Shown one piece after another: positions 41,700 through 51,139 of a stretch of DNA of 64,000 nucleotides. The stretch is from NCBI GenBank assembly GCA_964521255.1, contig CAZFRM010000018.1:1-64000 (forward strand). Direction: 5' to 3'. The notes under the pieces were generated by a model. The model saw nothing but the letters and a program-made list of their open reading frames with translations. It searched no databases and had not been told where the DNA came from. The position numbers were made by a program, and so were the translations under genes. The DNA is from ZC4RG29 sp964521255. Lineage in GTDB: Bacteria > Bacteroidota > Bacteroidia > Cytophagales > Cyclobacteriaceae. How positions within the stretch are numbered: the first letter of the stretch is position 1; each line of letters starts with the position of its first letter.

Positions 41700-42251
41700 T
41701 CAGAGAAAGTGCCTGAGGCTTAGTTTCAGCACTTTGAAAGCTTTGCTTAGTTGATTTTCGACTGTTTTTTCGGAAATGCCTAATTCACTGGCTACTTGCT
41801 TCATGGAAAGGTTTTCCTGGCGGTAAAGCCTGAAAATCTTTTGTCTCTTGGCGGGGAGTTTTTCTATCTCGCGGTTTAAGGCTTGATTCAGATCTTCATG
41901 AAGAACCATTTCTTCCGTTGAATTGATCACACGTTTATCAGGAACAGTTTGTGTTTCCAAATATACTTTTCGCGACAGTTCACGGTGGAAATGATTAATT
42001 ACTTTGTATTTAACGGCAGCAAGCAGATAAGAGGAGAGATCGTCAATTACGAGTGACTCTCGTTTTTCCCACAAGCTTGTAAAAATATCCTGAATTAATT
42101 CTTCTGATATCTCTCTTGATTGAACACGTCTGTAAGAAGCATAGTACAGACGTTTCCAGTAACGATGATAAATTTCCTCAAAAGCAGCAAACTCGCCTTT
42201 CTTGAGAAAATCCAATAAGCACTTTTCTGAATATGTATAGAACTTACTCAT
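41700..42251 (-). CDS. ECF RNA polymerase sigma-70 factor
   Basis: A 183-residue sigma factor of the Bacteroidota FecI-like class. Region 2 carries FEEIYHRYWKRLYYASYRRVQSREISEELIQDIFTSLWEKRESL. Region 4 carries LPAKRQKIFRLYRQENLSMKQVASELGISEKTVENQLSKAFKVL. It is kept inactive by the FecR protein encoded next, and released upon signalling from the STN-bearing SusC. First gene of the surface-signalling/SusCD locus; divergent from the permease at 42547 across 295 bp with no other feature. Confidence 0.95.
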   Translation of the reverse strand: MSKFYTYSEKCLLDFLKKGEFAAFEEIYHRYWKRLYYASYRRVQSREISEELIQDIFTSLWEKRESLVIDDLSSYLLAAVKYKVINHFHRELSRKVYLETQTVPDKRVINSTEEMVLHEDLNQALNREIEKLPAKRQKIFRLYRQENLSMKQVASELGISEKTVENQLSKAFKVLKLSLRHFL

Positions 42252-42546
42252 TCTCTATTAAGGTTAAGGCGAAGATTCTTGTGCTGATTGAATCCGCCAT
42301 TAATTTATACATTTTTTCAGAAATCGATTACATACAGGTTTATTTACCTTTCATCAAAAACTTTTTTAGTGATGTTGGATCGTGTGACTGGAGATTTCTC
42401 CTCAAATCTATCTGATCTTTATAGTCATTGAGACCATAACTTTTTTGTAACCAAATGTGCTTTCAGCAGTAATGCAGAATGTCTGTTAAAACTTAAATAA
42501 AACCTTGAGCATCGTAGCAAAGTGATTCCACCAAAACCAATGTATC

Positions 42547-44985
42547 ATGTTTAAAAATTATTTCACCCTTGCCATTCGCAACTTGCTCAAGAGAAAGTTG
42601 TACTCCTTTATAAACATTTTTGGTTTAGCTATTGGTGTTGCAGTATGCCTGATCATTTTAAAATATGTTGATTTCGAATTAAGCTATGACAGTTTTAATA
42701 AAAATGCATCTCAAATCTTTCGCACAACAATTACCTCCTACCAAAAGGGTGAGTTTCGGGGAAGGAGTGTGCTGTCCGGATATGCACAAGGACCATCGTT
42801 GCTTTCTGATGTTCCGGAAATAAAATCGTTTGTCCGTACACACCCCATGTATGGCGGTGCGGTCATAAGCTACAACAGACCCGACGGTGAGCCTTCAACT
42901 TTTCATGAAGACAATAATATTCAGTTTGTAGATTCAACTTTTCTCGATGTTTTTACCTATGAATCAATTCAAGGCGATCTGAATACAGCATTGGATAATC
43001 CCACTTCGGTGGTGCTCACGAAAAAGATGGCGGAGAAATATTTTGGAAAGGATGAAGACCCTATCGGGAAAGTTTTACAAGCGTCTGGTGGATGGTCAAA
43101 TGGAGATTATGAAGTGACCGCAGTAATTCAGGATGTTCCTCAGAACTCACACTTTCAATTCGATTTCCTGTTTCCCATTCATAATCTTTTGAAGAACAAT
43201 CAGTATAAAGAAGACAACGGTTGGGGATGGTATAATTTTATTACCTACGTAGAACTTCATCCTCATACCGATGTAAAAAAAGTAGAGGAGAAAATGCCTG
43301 CCTTTATTGATAAGTACCTTGGTGAGGATTTAGCGAAATCAAACAGAAAGAATATTCTGACTTTTCAACCTATCCTGGATATACACCTGCAACCGGGATT
43401 GGAATATGATAGTAGTAAGACTGTAAACGTGAACACTATCTATTTTTTCATCATCATCTCTGTTTTTATTCTGGCCATTGCATGGGTCAATTATATTAAT
43501 TTGTCAACGGCACGAGCGATGGAACGCGCGAGGGAGGTAGGTATTAAAAAGGCTGTTGGCGCTCATAGGGGTCAGCTTATTTCTCAGTTTATATTTGAGT
43601 CTCTATTAGTAAATTTTCTTGGTATCCTTATCGCAGTGCTGATAGCAATGGCGCTGCTGCCTTTGCTTGGAGAAATCGTCAATAAAGATCTCTCGTTTGA
43701 CTTTACTGATCCGCGGTTTTGGATAATATTGACAGGTTTGTTTGTTTTTGGATCATTAATTTCGGGAGCATATCCCGCCTTTGTGCTTTCATCTTTTAAC
43801 ACTACCGAAGTTCTGAAAGGAAAATCAGAAAAAATCACCGGAGGTTTTTCACTTCGTAAAGTATTAGTTGTATTTCAATTTGCTTCATCATTAATACTTA
43901 TCGCCGGCACCTTTGCTATCTATAGGCAAATCATGTTTATGCAGGATAAAGACAAAGGGTTGACGATGGAGCAAATGCTTATCGTAAATGGCCCAAGTGT
44001 CGTTGATCAAAAGAGCGCAAAGGAAAGACTCATTACGCTTAAGAATAGGTTGAAAGAAATACCCGGTGTAGTTAATGTAGCTACTTCCGGTGCTATACCC
44101 GGTGGCGGATATAACTGGGGAACCGGTATGCGAAAAGATGGAACGCTGAGTGAAGAAAATAAAACGGGCAGTGTGGTATGGGTTGATCCGGATTTTATTG
44201 AAACGTATGACTTCACCATCCTCGCCGGAAGGGCATTTAATCCGGCAATAACTTCTGACATGGATGCAGTTTTGGTAAATGAGGCAGCGCTCACTGCTTT
44301 TGGATTGGGCTCCCCGGAAAATGCTTTAAACGAAAGAATAATTTTAGGGAGTGACACAACGGACATCCTGGGTGTTTTAAAGAACTATCACTGGAACTCG
44401 CTCAAGACTGAACACACGCCATTCTTATTTAAAGCAGATTCCATTTCAAGAAGGTGTTATTCCGTTCATCTTTCAGGCAACAATATGAATGAAACTATTA
44501 GGGAAGTGGAAGCGAAGTATAAGGAAGCCTTCCCGGGCAATCCTTTCCATTACTATTTTCTTGACGATTTTTTTAACAACCAGTACAAAGATGAAAAGCA
44601 ATTTGCCAGCATCTTCAGCTTGTTTGCAATCCTTGCGATTGCTATTGCGTGCCTTGGATTATTCGGACTAGCCTCATTCACCACAACAGAAAAACTGAAA
44701 GAGATTGGTATTCGCAAAGTGCTGGGCGCTTCAGTGAAAAGTATAATGTCTCTTTTATCATGGCAATTCCTTAAACTTATATTAATCGCAAGTTGCGTGG
44801 CCCTGCCGTTAACGTGGTATGCTATTGACAAGTGGCTTGGAAATTTTGCTTTCCGGATTGGATTGCAATGGGACCTGTTTGTAGTGCCCGTAGTAATTCT
44901 GATCATGCTGGCGCTTTGTACCGTGAGCCTGCAAATTTTTAAGGGAGCAAATACAAATCCAGCGAAGATCTTAAGAACGGAGTAG
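42547..44985 (+). CDS. ABC transporter permease, FtsX/MacB type, without prefix domain
   Basis: An 812-residue membrane protein. It starts directly with the first helix (NLLKRKLYSFINIFGLAIGVAVCLIIL), then a MacB periplasmic core (about 50-280), three FtsX helices with TARAMERAREVGIKKAVGAHRGQL, a second core and a C-terminal FtsX domain (EIGIRKVLGASVKSI). It differs from the pair at 168-5471 by lacking the prefix domain. A similar gene follows at 45189, 203 bp away. No ATPase is nearby. Probably an export or stress permease of unknown substrate. Confidence 0.92.
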   Translation: MFKNYFTLAIRNLLKRKLYSFINIFGLAIGVAVCLIILKYVDFELSYDSFNKNASQIFRTTITSYQKGEFRGRSVLSGYAQGPSLLSDVPEIKSFVRTHPMYGGAVISYNRPDGEPSTFHEDNNIQFVDSTFLDVFTYESIQGDLNTALDNPTSVVLTKKMAEKYFGKDEDPIGKVLQASGGWSNGDYEVTAVIQDVPQNSHFQFDFLFPIHNLLKNNQYKEDNGWGWYNFITYVELHPHTDVKKVEEKMPAFIDKYLGEDLAKSNRKNILTFQPILDIHLQPGLEYDSSKTVNVNTIYFFIIISVFILAIAWVNYINLSTARAMERAREVGIKKAVGAHRGQLISQFIFESLLVNFLGILIAVLIAMALLPLLGEIVNKDLSFDFTDPRFWIILTGLFVFGSLISGAYPAFVLSSFNTTEVLKGKSEKITGGFSLRKVLVVFQFASSLILIAGTFAIYRQIMFMQDKDKGLTMEQMLIVNGPSVVDQKSAKERLITLKNRLKEIPGVVNVATSGAIPGGGYNWGTGMRKDGTLSEENKTGSVVWVDPDFIETYDFTILAGRAFNPAITSDMDAVLVNEAALTAFGLGSPENALNERIILGSDTTDILGVLKNYHWNSLKTEHTPFLFKADSISRRCYSVHLSGNNMNETIREVEAKYKEAFPGNPFHYYFLDDFFNNQYKDEKQFASIFSLFAILAIAIACLGLFGLASFTTTEKLKEIGIRKVLGASVKSIMSLLSWQFLKLILIASCVALPLTWYAIDKWLGNFAFRIGLQWDLFVVPVVILIMLALCTVSLQIFKGANTNPAKILRTE

Positions 44986-44991
44986 AGGTTA

Positions 44992-45056
44992 AGAGTTAAT
45001 GGTTAACCCAGCCTTTGCCGGCCGTCAGGCGTTAAAAGTTAATCGTGAACGTTAAT
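44992..45056. repeat. TTAATGGTTAA-type repeat split by a GC-rich mini-palindrome
   Basis: GAGTTAATGGTTAA and GTTAAAAGTTAATCGTGAA are the two halves of a repeat whose uninterrupted form is at 47581. Between them (45007-45030) is a GC-rich string with GCCT-TTGCCGGCCGTC-AGGC, similar to 6752 and 51320. Confidence 0.6.
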
Positions 45057-45188
45057 CCTGACCGATTACGAACAAAAGTGTCCTATAGAGCTCACAAGGA
45101 AATATATTTTCTTTAAAATTTAATTCCTAAATTCATTTTTGAGGATGGCACAGGAATTGACTTTGTGCCTCCGGTAATTATTTCTCCA

Positions 45189-47576
45189 ATGTTCCAGAAC
45201 TTAATCAAAGTCATTTTCAGGTATCTGTTTCGCAGCCGGTTTTTTACGGCGCTCAATATCATTGGGCTCTCTATTGGCATCGGATGCTGCATTCTTATTT
45301 ATCTGTTTGTCCGGTATGAATTGTCTTATGATTATTTTCACACCGGCCGAAATGAAATTTACCGGGTAATACGCCAGTCAGAAATTAATGGAATGCCCTA
45401 CAACATTGGAATAACGTCAGCTCCATTTGCTTCTGCATTAATACAAGACTATCCGGAGAGAATTGGTGAGGTTACGCGGGCCATGCCCATCAGGACTTCC
45501 GTACAGGCTAATGATAAAGTGTTCTCAGAAGATCAGTTTCTGCTGGCCGATGAAAACTTTTTCAAGTTCTTTTCTTTTCCTCTTGCGAATGGCAATGCAG
45601 GCGATGTACTGAAGCTCAGCAATAGCATTGTTGTCTCAAAAGCTTTGGCCAGGAAGTATTTTGGCGATGATGATCCTGTCGGAAAGGCGTTACGAGTTGA
45701 TGGAAATCTGGACCTTGTGATTACGGGTGTAATGGATGACTTGCCAGGCCATACACATTTGCAATTCAACGCCGTTATTCCTATTCTGTCAGCTTCGCAA
45801 GATGAATGGTATAACCAATGGTGGAGCAATACATTGAATACGTATGTAAAGGTTGAAAATAAACAAGACGTTGTTTTTCTCAATCAAAGCTTCCCAGCCT
45901 TCATGGATAAATATTTTGGCGAAGATTTTAAGCGGGTAGGAAATAAGATTGGCTTGAAGCTTGAACCCCTGAAAGATATCTATTTCAATTATGACACGCG
46001 CTATGAAAGAAACATTGTTCATGGAGACAAACGGTATGTATTTGTTTTTGCAACCATGGGAGTATTGTTAGTTGTTCTTGCAGCGATCAATTACGTTAAC
46101 CTTACCACTGCGCAAGCTTCCAGGAGAGCGCGTGAAGTCGGAATCAGAAAAACGTTAGGATCATCTCGATGGGCGATCGCTACCCAGTTTTTATCCGAGT
46201 CGTTTTTATTGTGTAGCCTTTCTTTAATGGTGGCGTTAATGTTTGCCCAATTAGCGGTCCCTGTATTTAATACAACATTTGATACCCATCTTCCAGATGT
46301 TCTCAGTGAGTCGGGTGTTTGGATCTTTATGGTGTTGCTTTTGTTGGTCCTCACGGTTCTTTCAGGAAGTTATCCCGCCTTTCTGCTTTCCTCGTTCAAA
46401 CCTGTGAGTGTATTGAAGGGTAACGTAAAGGGTGATATCCAGTATTTATTCTTGCGCCGCGTACTTGTTGTATTCCAGTTTTGCGTTTCAATTTTCATGA
46501 TCATCACTACTTTATTTATTGACAGGCAACTGACCTTTATGCGAAATAAAGATCTTGGATTTGTTACTGATAATATTGCAGTTGTGCGTTTGAATAACCG
46601 GATGGTGGGTGAAAACATTGAAGAATTTAAAACACGGTTACTTGTCGAGAAAAGCTTTTTAAATGTCTCCATTAGTTCAGGGTACCCCGGAGGGTTCTAT
46701 GATGCCACCACGATCAATGTGGAAGGAAGTGAAACCGAAGGGATTCGTATGAGAACCCTTATTACTGATGAAGATTTTTTAGCTACTATGAACATTGAAC
46801 TTCTTGGTGGAAGATTCTTTAACAAAGAAATCAGAGAGGATGGAGAACGTTCCGTAGTTTTAAATGAAACTGCCGTCAAACAATTAGGATGGACAGTTGA
46901 AGAAGCAATTGGCAGGAGAGTTTTGCGGGCACAATTTGATTCTGCTTATAAAGAGGTTATCGGTGTAGTATCGGATTATCATTTCACATCTCTCAAAGAA
47001 AAAATCGAACCGTTGATTGTTTCGTATGGAACCATTGGGTGGGGGAGTTTACTCGTCCGCCTTAAGGACAGTGACCTCCACGAACAAGTTGCTAAAGTTC
47101 AGCAAGTGTGGGATTCTTATGGAACCGGGTTTCCTCTCGAACTTGCGTTTATGGATGATGTTGTAAATCAGCTTTACGCGATGGAAGAGAAGCAGGGCAG
47201 AATTTTCAAGATGCTTTCCATCATTTCATTATTGATTGCTTCACTGGGTGTATTGGGGTTAGCCTCTTATCTGACGGCTCAGCGTAAAAAAGAAATTGGT
47301 ATCAGAAAGGTGTTAGGTGCTGCGGAAAATCAGATAGCCCTTCTATTAACCAGGGATTTACTTCTTCTGGTACTAATCGCAATTTTATTAGCCACACCGC
47401 TTGGCTATTGGGCTATTAAACAATGGTCTCAAAGTTTTGCCTACAGGGTATCCGTTGACGTATCCATTTTTATACTGGGATCAGGATTTGTATTTCTTAT
47501 TGCCGTTGTTATTGTTGGATTCAATGCACTGCGCGCTGCATCTGAGAACCCGGTTAATTCTTTAGGTGCGGAGTGA
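45189..47576 (+). CDS. ABC transporter permease, FtsX/MacB type, without prefix domain
   Basis: Start at ATG 45189 (MFQNLIKVIFRYLFRSRFFTALN); the GTG upstream adds 8 unlikely residues. It has 795 residues with the same two-core, two-FtsX architecture as the gene before it (ARREVGIRKTLGSSRW in the first FtsX half, KEIGIRKVLGAAENQ in the second). The two proteins are clearly diverged. They could pair as a heterodimer or be independent paralogues. A strong bidirectional terminator follows. Confidence 0.92.
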   Translation: MFQNLIKVIFRYLFRSRFFTALNIIGLSIGIGCCILIYLFVRYELSYDYFHTGRNEIYRVIRQSEINGMPYNIGITSAPFASALIQDYPERIGEVTRAMPIRTSVQANDKVFSEDQFLLADENFFKFFSFPLANGNAGDVLKLSNSIVVSKALARKYFGDDDPVGKALRVDGNLDLVITGVMDDLPGHTHLQFNAVIPILSASQDEWYNQWWSNTLNTYVKVENKQDVVFLNQSFPAFMDKYFGEDFKRVGNKIGLKLEPLKDIYFNYDTRYERNIVHGDKRYVFVFATMGVLLVVLAAINYVNLTTAQASRRAREVGIRKTLGSSRWAIATQFLSESFLLCSLSLMVALMFAQLAVPVFNTTFDTHLPDVLSESGVWIFMVLLLLVLTVLSGSYPAFLLSSFKPVSVLKGNVKGDIQYLFLRRVLVVFQFCVSIFMIITTLFIDRQLTFMRNKDLGFVTDNIAVVRLNNRMVGENIEEFKTRLLVEKSFLNVSISSGYPGGFYDATTINVEGSETEGIRMRTLITDEDFLATMNIELLGGRFFNKEIREDGERSVVLNETAVKQLGWTVEEAIGRRVLRAQFDSAYKEVIGVVSDYHFTSLKEKIEPLIVSYGTIGWGSLLVRLKDSDLHEQVAKVQQVWDSYGTGFPLELAFMDDVVNQLYAMEEKQGRIFKMLSIISLLIASLGVLGLASYLTAQRKKEIGIRKVLGAAENQIALLLTRDLLLLVLIAILLATPLGYWAIKQWSQSFAYRVSVDVSIFILGSGFVFLIAVVIVGFNALRAASENPVNSLGAE

Positions 47577-47589
47577 GGAAAGGTTAATA

Positions 47590-47640
47590 GTTAAAAGTTA
47601 ATCGTGAATTCCTTTTAAACTATTACGATTAACTTTTAAC
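47590..47640. terminator. Bidirectional terminator between convergent genes
   Basis: GTTAAAAGTTAATCGT (47590-47605) and ACGATTAACTTTTAAC (47625-47640) form a perfect 16-bp stem between the permease and GNAT genes. Built from the same TTAA repeat as 44992. Confidence 0.7.
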
Positions 47641-47648
47641 CTTTTAAC

Positions 47649-47954
47649 TTAACCACTCCTCCAAGTGGTGTTCCAGACATCCTTGTACCGTTCAGGATGC
47701 CTCCTGAACATTGTATTTACAAATGGACATAGCGGAACAACTTTTAATTTATGATCCGTTGCATAAGCAACCATGTTATCTAACATTTTTTGACCGATAC
47801 CTTTCCCTTTTAATTTTTCTGAGACCTCTGTATGGTAAACGATGAGGTTACTTCCGTTAATACCAATTTCCATCTCTGCCAGTTGCTCTCCATTTTCTTC
47901 TATAATGAAAGCGCCTTTTCCGTTATCATTTAATTTTAGTTGAATTTCATTCAT
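47649..47954 (-). CDS. GNAT-like N-acetyltransferase, YidJ/COG2388 type
   Basis: A 101-residue minimal acetyltransferase. It has ENGEQLAEMEIGINGSNLIVYHTEVSEKLKGKGIGQKMLDNMVAYA, where GKGIG is the acetyl-CoA pyrophosphate loop, then a C-terminal LKVVPLCPFVNTMFRRHPEY-like end. Family members are small cytosolic proteins with unknown acceptors. Single gene. Confidence 0.9.
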   Translation of the reverse strand: MNEIQLKLNDNGKGAFIIEENGEQLAEMEIGINGSNLIVYHTEVSEKLKGKGIGQKMLDNMVAYATDHKLKVVPLCPFVNTMFRRHPERYKDVWNTTWRSG

Positions 47955-48100
47955 ATTTCAAATGACAAGAAATTTAATTGTATGAAGTGTATCGTTTTCC
48001 ACCCCCTCCCCCCGCCAGCGGGGGACAAGTCTGCGAATGAGTGTAATTGTCATTTCAATTTTTTGTGCCGAAGGTTTTCAATCTCAGTTTGACTACATGC

Positions 48101-48940
48101 CTACGAAGTCATCTTCATCACACCTTTAACATAGCCAACAGATTCGGCAAGCCCGGCCAAAGGATCTTCGCCGTCTTTTTCATATTCAAAAGCGACTGTT
48201 CCTGAATATTTCATTTTGCTTAATGCTCTGATTACTCCTGGAATGTCAATTATTCCACGTCCCACTTCTACAGGTACACCTTCACCGGTGTCCTTGTTTA
48301 CATCTTTCATGTGTATATCATAAAGCCGGTCTTTATATTTTTCGATCAGGGCAATAGGGTCTTGTTTAATTCGCTGTACATGTCCGATGTCAATGCAGAA
48401 ACCTATTCGTTTATCAAGATCTTTGATTTTATTATGCACATCATTGACACTCGAATAGAGTTCATCACCGGGTCCATGATTGTGAATGGAGAGTTTGATA
48501 TTATATTTTTTCACCTGCTCATTTGCCAACGGCAATAATTCATGATTAGGCACGCCAATGATCATCTCAAGTCCTGCGTTGCTTGCATAGGCGAAAGCAT
48601 TTTCAACTTCCTGGGCAGTTTTCATATAGACGACACCTGCACCATATAAGTTGAGACCTTCACTACGAATTTGAGCGGCAATCTTTTTAATTTCTTCCGG
48701 TGAACTTTCAAGCGGCATGTGCATGCTTTTCAAAGCAATATTGGTAAGTCCTACGCGCTTACTCATTTTAATTACATCTTCCAGTTTATAATTTCTTAAC
48801 GTATAAGAAGCCAGGCCAAGACGCAACTCAGCACTTTTATTTTTTGGTGTACTTGCCAGTGCACTTCCGCTTCCTGTCGCTAGCGTAGCAAGGCCTGACA
48901 ATCCTAATAATTTTAGAAATTCATTTCTTGAGTATTTCAT
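48101..48940 (-). CDS. Secreted sugar phosphate isomerase/epimerase-like protein
   Basis: A 279-residue protein. The N-terminus (YSRNEFLKLLGLSGLATLATGSGSALAS) is a signal sequence resembling a weak Tat signal. The rest is a xylose-isomerase-like TIM barrel: GLASYTLRNYKLEDVIK, KLSIHNHGPGDE, IGFCIDIGHVQRIKQDP (metal site), YDIHMKDVN and TVAFEYEKD. It resembles 21284 in fold but not closely in sequence. A decayed third member lies upstream at 49110. Probably periplasmic; substrate unknown. Confidence 0.9.
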   Translation of the reverse strand: MKYSRNEFLKLLGLSGLATLATGSGSALASTPKNKSAELRLGLASYTLRNYKLEDVIKMSKRVGLTNIALKSMHMPLESSPEEIKKIAAQIRSEGLNLYGAGVVYMKTAQEVENAFAYASNAGLEMIIGVPNHELLPLANEQVKKYNIKLSIHNHGPGDELYSSVNDVHNKIKDLDKRIGFCIDIGHVQRIKQDPIALIEKYKDRLYDIHMKDVNKDTGEGVPVEVGRGIIDIPGVIRALSKMKYSGTVAFEYEKDGEDPLAGLAESVGYVKGVMKMTS

Positions 48941-48991
48941 GGGTGATTCTGTTTATATAGGAAATTGTTTAACAATCCAGATTTTTTCTTT

Positions 48992-49075
48992 GCCACAAAG
49001 ACACAAAGGCACGAAGTTGTTATGATGATAAGTACTGTACTTCGCATTTTCTTTGTGCCTTCGTGCCTTTGTGGC
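48992..49075. repeat. Full hairpin of the GTGCCTTCGTGGC family
   Basis: TGCCACAAAGACACAAAGGC and its partner CTTTGTGCCTTCGTGCCTTTGTGGC enclose AGTACTGTACT, itself a palindrome. This is the longest copy in the window. Confidence 0.7.
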
Positions 49076-49109
49076 TAGAAATGTAATTCGGTACTAAAAA
49101 TAAATCATG

Positions 49110-49312
49110 TCAATGCTTCCTTCAACTTCTCCAGCAGCAAAGTTATTTTTATTTTCGGATCGCCGGCACCAAGTGTTTCAATCGGTAAATAGCCCTGATA
49201 AGAAGAAGCTTTGATTATGTTCATCAGCTTGTTCATGTCCGTATCCTCTTCCGCGCCGTTGATGAAAAACCTTCTCTTTGATTTGCCAGTTCACTGCATG
49301 TCTTAAGAATGT
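49110..49312 (-). pseudogene. Frameshifted C-terminal relic of a sugar isomerase/epimerase gene
   Basis: On the minus strand LRHAVNWQIKEKVF is read in one frame and INGAEEDTDMNKLMNIIK, then SSYQGYLPIETLGAGDP to a stop (49110-49112) in another. Together they match the C-terminal end of periplasmic sugar phosphate isomerases (GYRGYLPIETLG.GDP). The frame changes within GTTTTTCATC near 49268, consistent with one inserted base. The N-terminal two thirds are absent. It lies in the gap upstream of the intact isomerase at 48101 and is not a copy of it. Confidence 0.7.
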
Positions 49313-49480
49313 AATAATTTAGAAATTCACATGAACCGGTACAAAAGAAATTTTCATCTATGAGCATGAAATGAGCATGCGGTTCCTTCGTCCGCTTAAA
49401 AACAAAACATTTTCGGAAGAAATGCCACTCATAATTATCTACATAATTTCCTTCTGCGGTGTGGCATCCTTTAGTGACTT

Positions 49481-49630
49481 ATGAATTTATCATTTGCTGA
49501 TTGGGTTACATTTGACGGTTCACTTCATAAAGAACAGTTGAAAAAAATAACCCTCTCTTTTATGAACTTCAAAGCATTCTTTATTATCCTGGTTTTGGCA
49601 GTGGCCTTACTTTGGATCCGGACTATTTAG
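49481..49630 (+). CDS. Possible small single-pass membrane protein
   Basis: ATG at 49481 opens 49 codons: a polar N-terminus (MNLSFADWVTFDGSLHKEQLKK) and then one strong hydrophobic helix (FFIILVLAVALLW) before RTI-stop. The layout is that of a small membrane protein, but there is no clear ribosome-binding or homology evidence. A shorter start at 49562 would give just the helix. It may be chance. Confidence 0.25.
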   Translation: MNLSFADWVTFDGSLHKEQLKKITLSFMNFKAFFIILVLAVALLWIRTI

Positions 49631-49720
49631 ATTTATCACTATTTCTGATTTACTGCAAATAATGTCAGGAGTTGACTCGCCCACAAGTCCTGACCAAACC
49701 CCACAATTCCAAACCAATGA

Positions 49721-49745
49721 AAAAGCCGGACTTTCATCCGGCTTT
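49721..49745 (-). terminator. Terminator of the porin gene
   Basis: AAAGCCGGA-CTTTCA-TCCGGCTTT is a compact GC-rich hairpin with an A-run on the plus strand (T-run on the minus transcript), 36 bp after the porin stop. Confidence 0.8.
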
Positions 49746-49780
49746 CTACCTCTAACTTAAACAAGCAGCGTCACAAAAGC

Positions 49781-51139
49781 TTAAATCGCAATCTGGTATT
49801 GTAATACTAATTGTCCCTTGCGTTCTGTCTTTATCAAATTGCCGCCCTGGTTTTCATAAACCGGCCTGCTTTGGTAATCGAGTGAGAATTTACTTGTGTG
49901 ACCTTTAATGAGCCAATTAACTCCAATGGAGTAAACATTCATCCGGTCGCTCAGCCGTTCATAGTCAGCGCTCATCAATGATGCATAGGGCATCAATGTG
50001 CCCGCATCACCTAATAAGTCTTGCTTAAGTAAATAGCCCACCTGGCTGTAAACAACTGTTCCCGTTCCAAACATTGGGAACGCATTTCCCTGGCTACCGG
50101 GCGCGGGTCCATTTTCAATGCCTGTAGCAGGGTTCATGATACCATTGTAGCGCAAATAGTTAGGTCCATAGTCCAGATCGAAGTAACCTGCATAGGCAGA
50201 TAGTGCTGTTCCTTTCTCCGCATTTACAGGAGCATCATAAAACGCTGCAACAGATAAGAGTTTCATATCATGATAAGCAGTAGTAGTGCCAGCGTCGGGG
50301 GTAGTCCAGGTCGCATTCTGCTGCGTGATGAAACCCGCTTCAATGTTCAATATTTTTTTCTTTCCCAAATAAGTTCCGATCATGTACGGTGTTGTGTTTG
50401 GCTCTTTATCAAAGATGTTATACATAAAAAATCCCTGATATTGTTTGTGGTGCGCGTCATGCGCGAAGGTGGCATTGTCACTAATCGGCGGTGGCACAGT
50501 TCCTGTTGTTGTTATGGGAAAAGGATCGCTCACAATCAGACGATAGTCGAACTTACCCAATTGACCACGCGCGTAGACACTCAACTTGCGTGAGAATTCA
50601 TCTGTTTGATCAACTGTGGCCTGCGCAAATACCGGAACATCCATCGTCATGATCGTTCCTACGCTGGGTTGCGAAAAGCGTGAGAGACCATTGGTAATAG
50701 TAAGTCCTGCTCCGAGTTTCAATCGATCATTGTCTTTCCAAACCTTGTATTCACCAAGAGCATCATGAAAGAAAACCTGGACTTTACGATTTCCGTTGTT
50801 AGCAGCATTCTGTCCAGCCAGGTAGTTAAAATTGTTTTGACCGAATTGAGTGTAGAAAAATACGTGATCCGTAAGCTGTCCGTAAAATTGAATACGGGTT
50901 CTTCGCAGGCCAATATCAAATGTTTCTTCTGTTGGAACACCAAGTACCGTTGTACCGGGATTACTTTGATTGTATCGCAGCCAAACCTGGTTGAGAAATG
51001 TCCACTTTAGATAATGTGATCCATCCTCATTTAATTTCAATTTCATTTCATCAATCGTATTAGGGGGTGACTGAGCACCAGAATGAAATGAAACACTAAG
51101 CATCATCACACCAAAAAATAAAATTAATGTATTCTTCAT
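49781..51139 (-). CDS. Outer-membrane beta-barrel porin (phosphate-selective porin-like)
   Basis: A 452-residue protein with a signal peptide (ending FHSGAQ). The mature part is a series of amphipathic strands: YLKWTFLNQVWLRYNQSNPG, FDIGLRRTRIQFYGQLTDHVFFYTQFG, KLSVYARGQLGKFDYRLIVSDPF, SIGVNWLIKGHTSKFSLDYQ. The last strand is rich in hydrophobic residues and ends VLQYQIAI. The RRTRIQ.G pattern near the N-terminus is common to the phosphate-selective porin O/P group. Solute not predictable. Single gene with its own terminator. Confidence 0.8.
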   Translation of the reverse strand: MKNTLILFFGVMMLSVSFHSGAQSPPNTIDEMKLKLNEDGSHYLKWTFLNQVWLRYNQSNPGTTVLGVPTEETFDIGLRRTRIQFYGQLTDHVFFYTQFGQNNFNYLAGQNAANNGNRKVQVFFHDALGEYKVWKDNDRLKLGAGLTITNGLSRFSQPSVGTIMTMDVPVFAQATVDQTDEFSRKLSVYARGQLGKFDYRLIVSDPFPITTTGTVPPPISDNATFAHDAHHKQYQGFFMYNIFDKEPNTTPYMIGTYLGKKKILNIEAGFITQQNATWTTPDAGTTTAYHDMKLLSVAAFYDAPVNAEKGTALSAYAGYFDLDYGPNYLRYNGIMNPATGIENGPAPGSQGNAFPMFGTGTVVYSQVGYLLKQDLLGDAGTLMPYASLMSADYERLSDRMNVYSIGVNWLIKGHTSKFSLDYQSRPVYENQGGNLIKTERKGQLVLQYQIAI

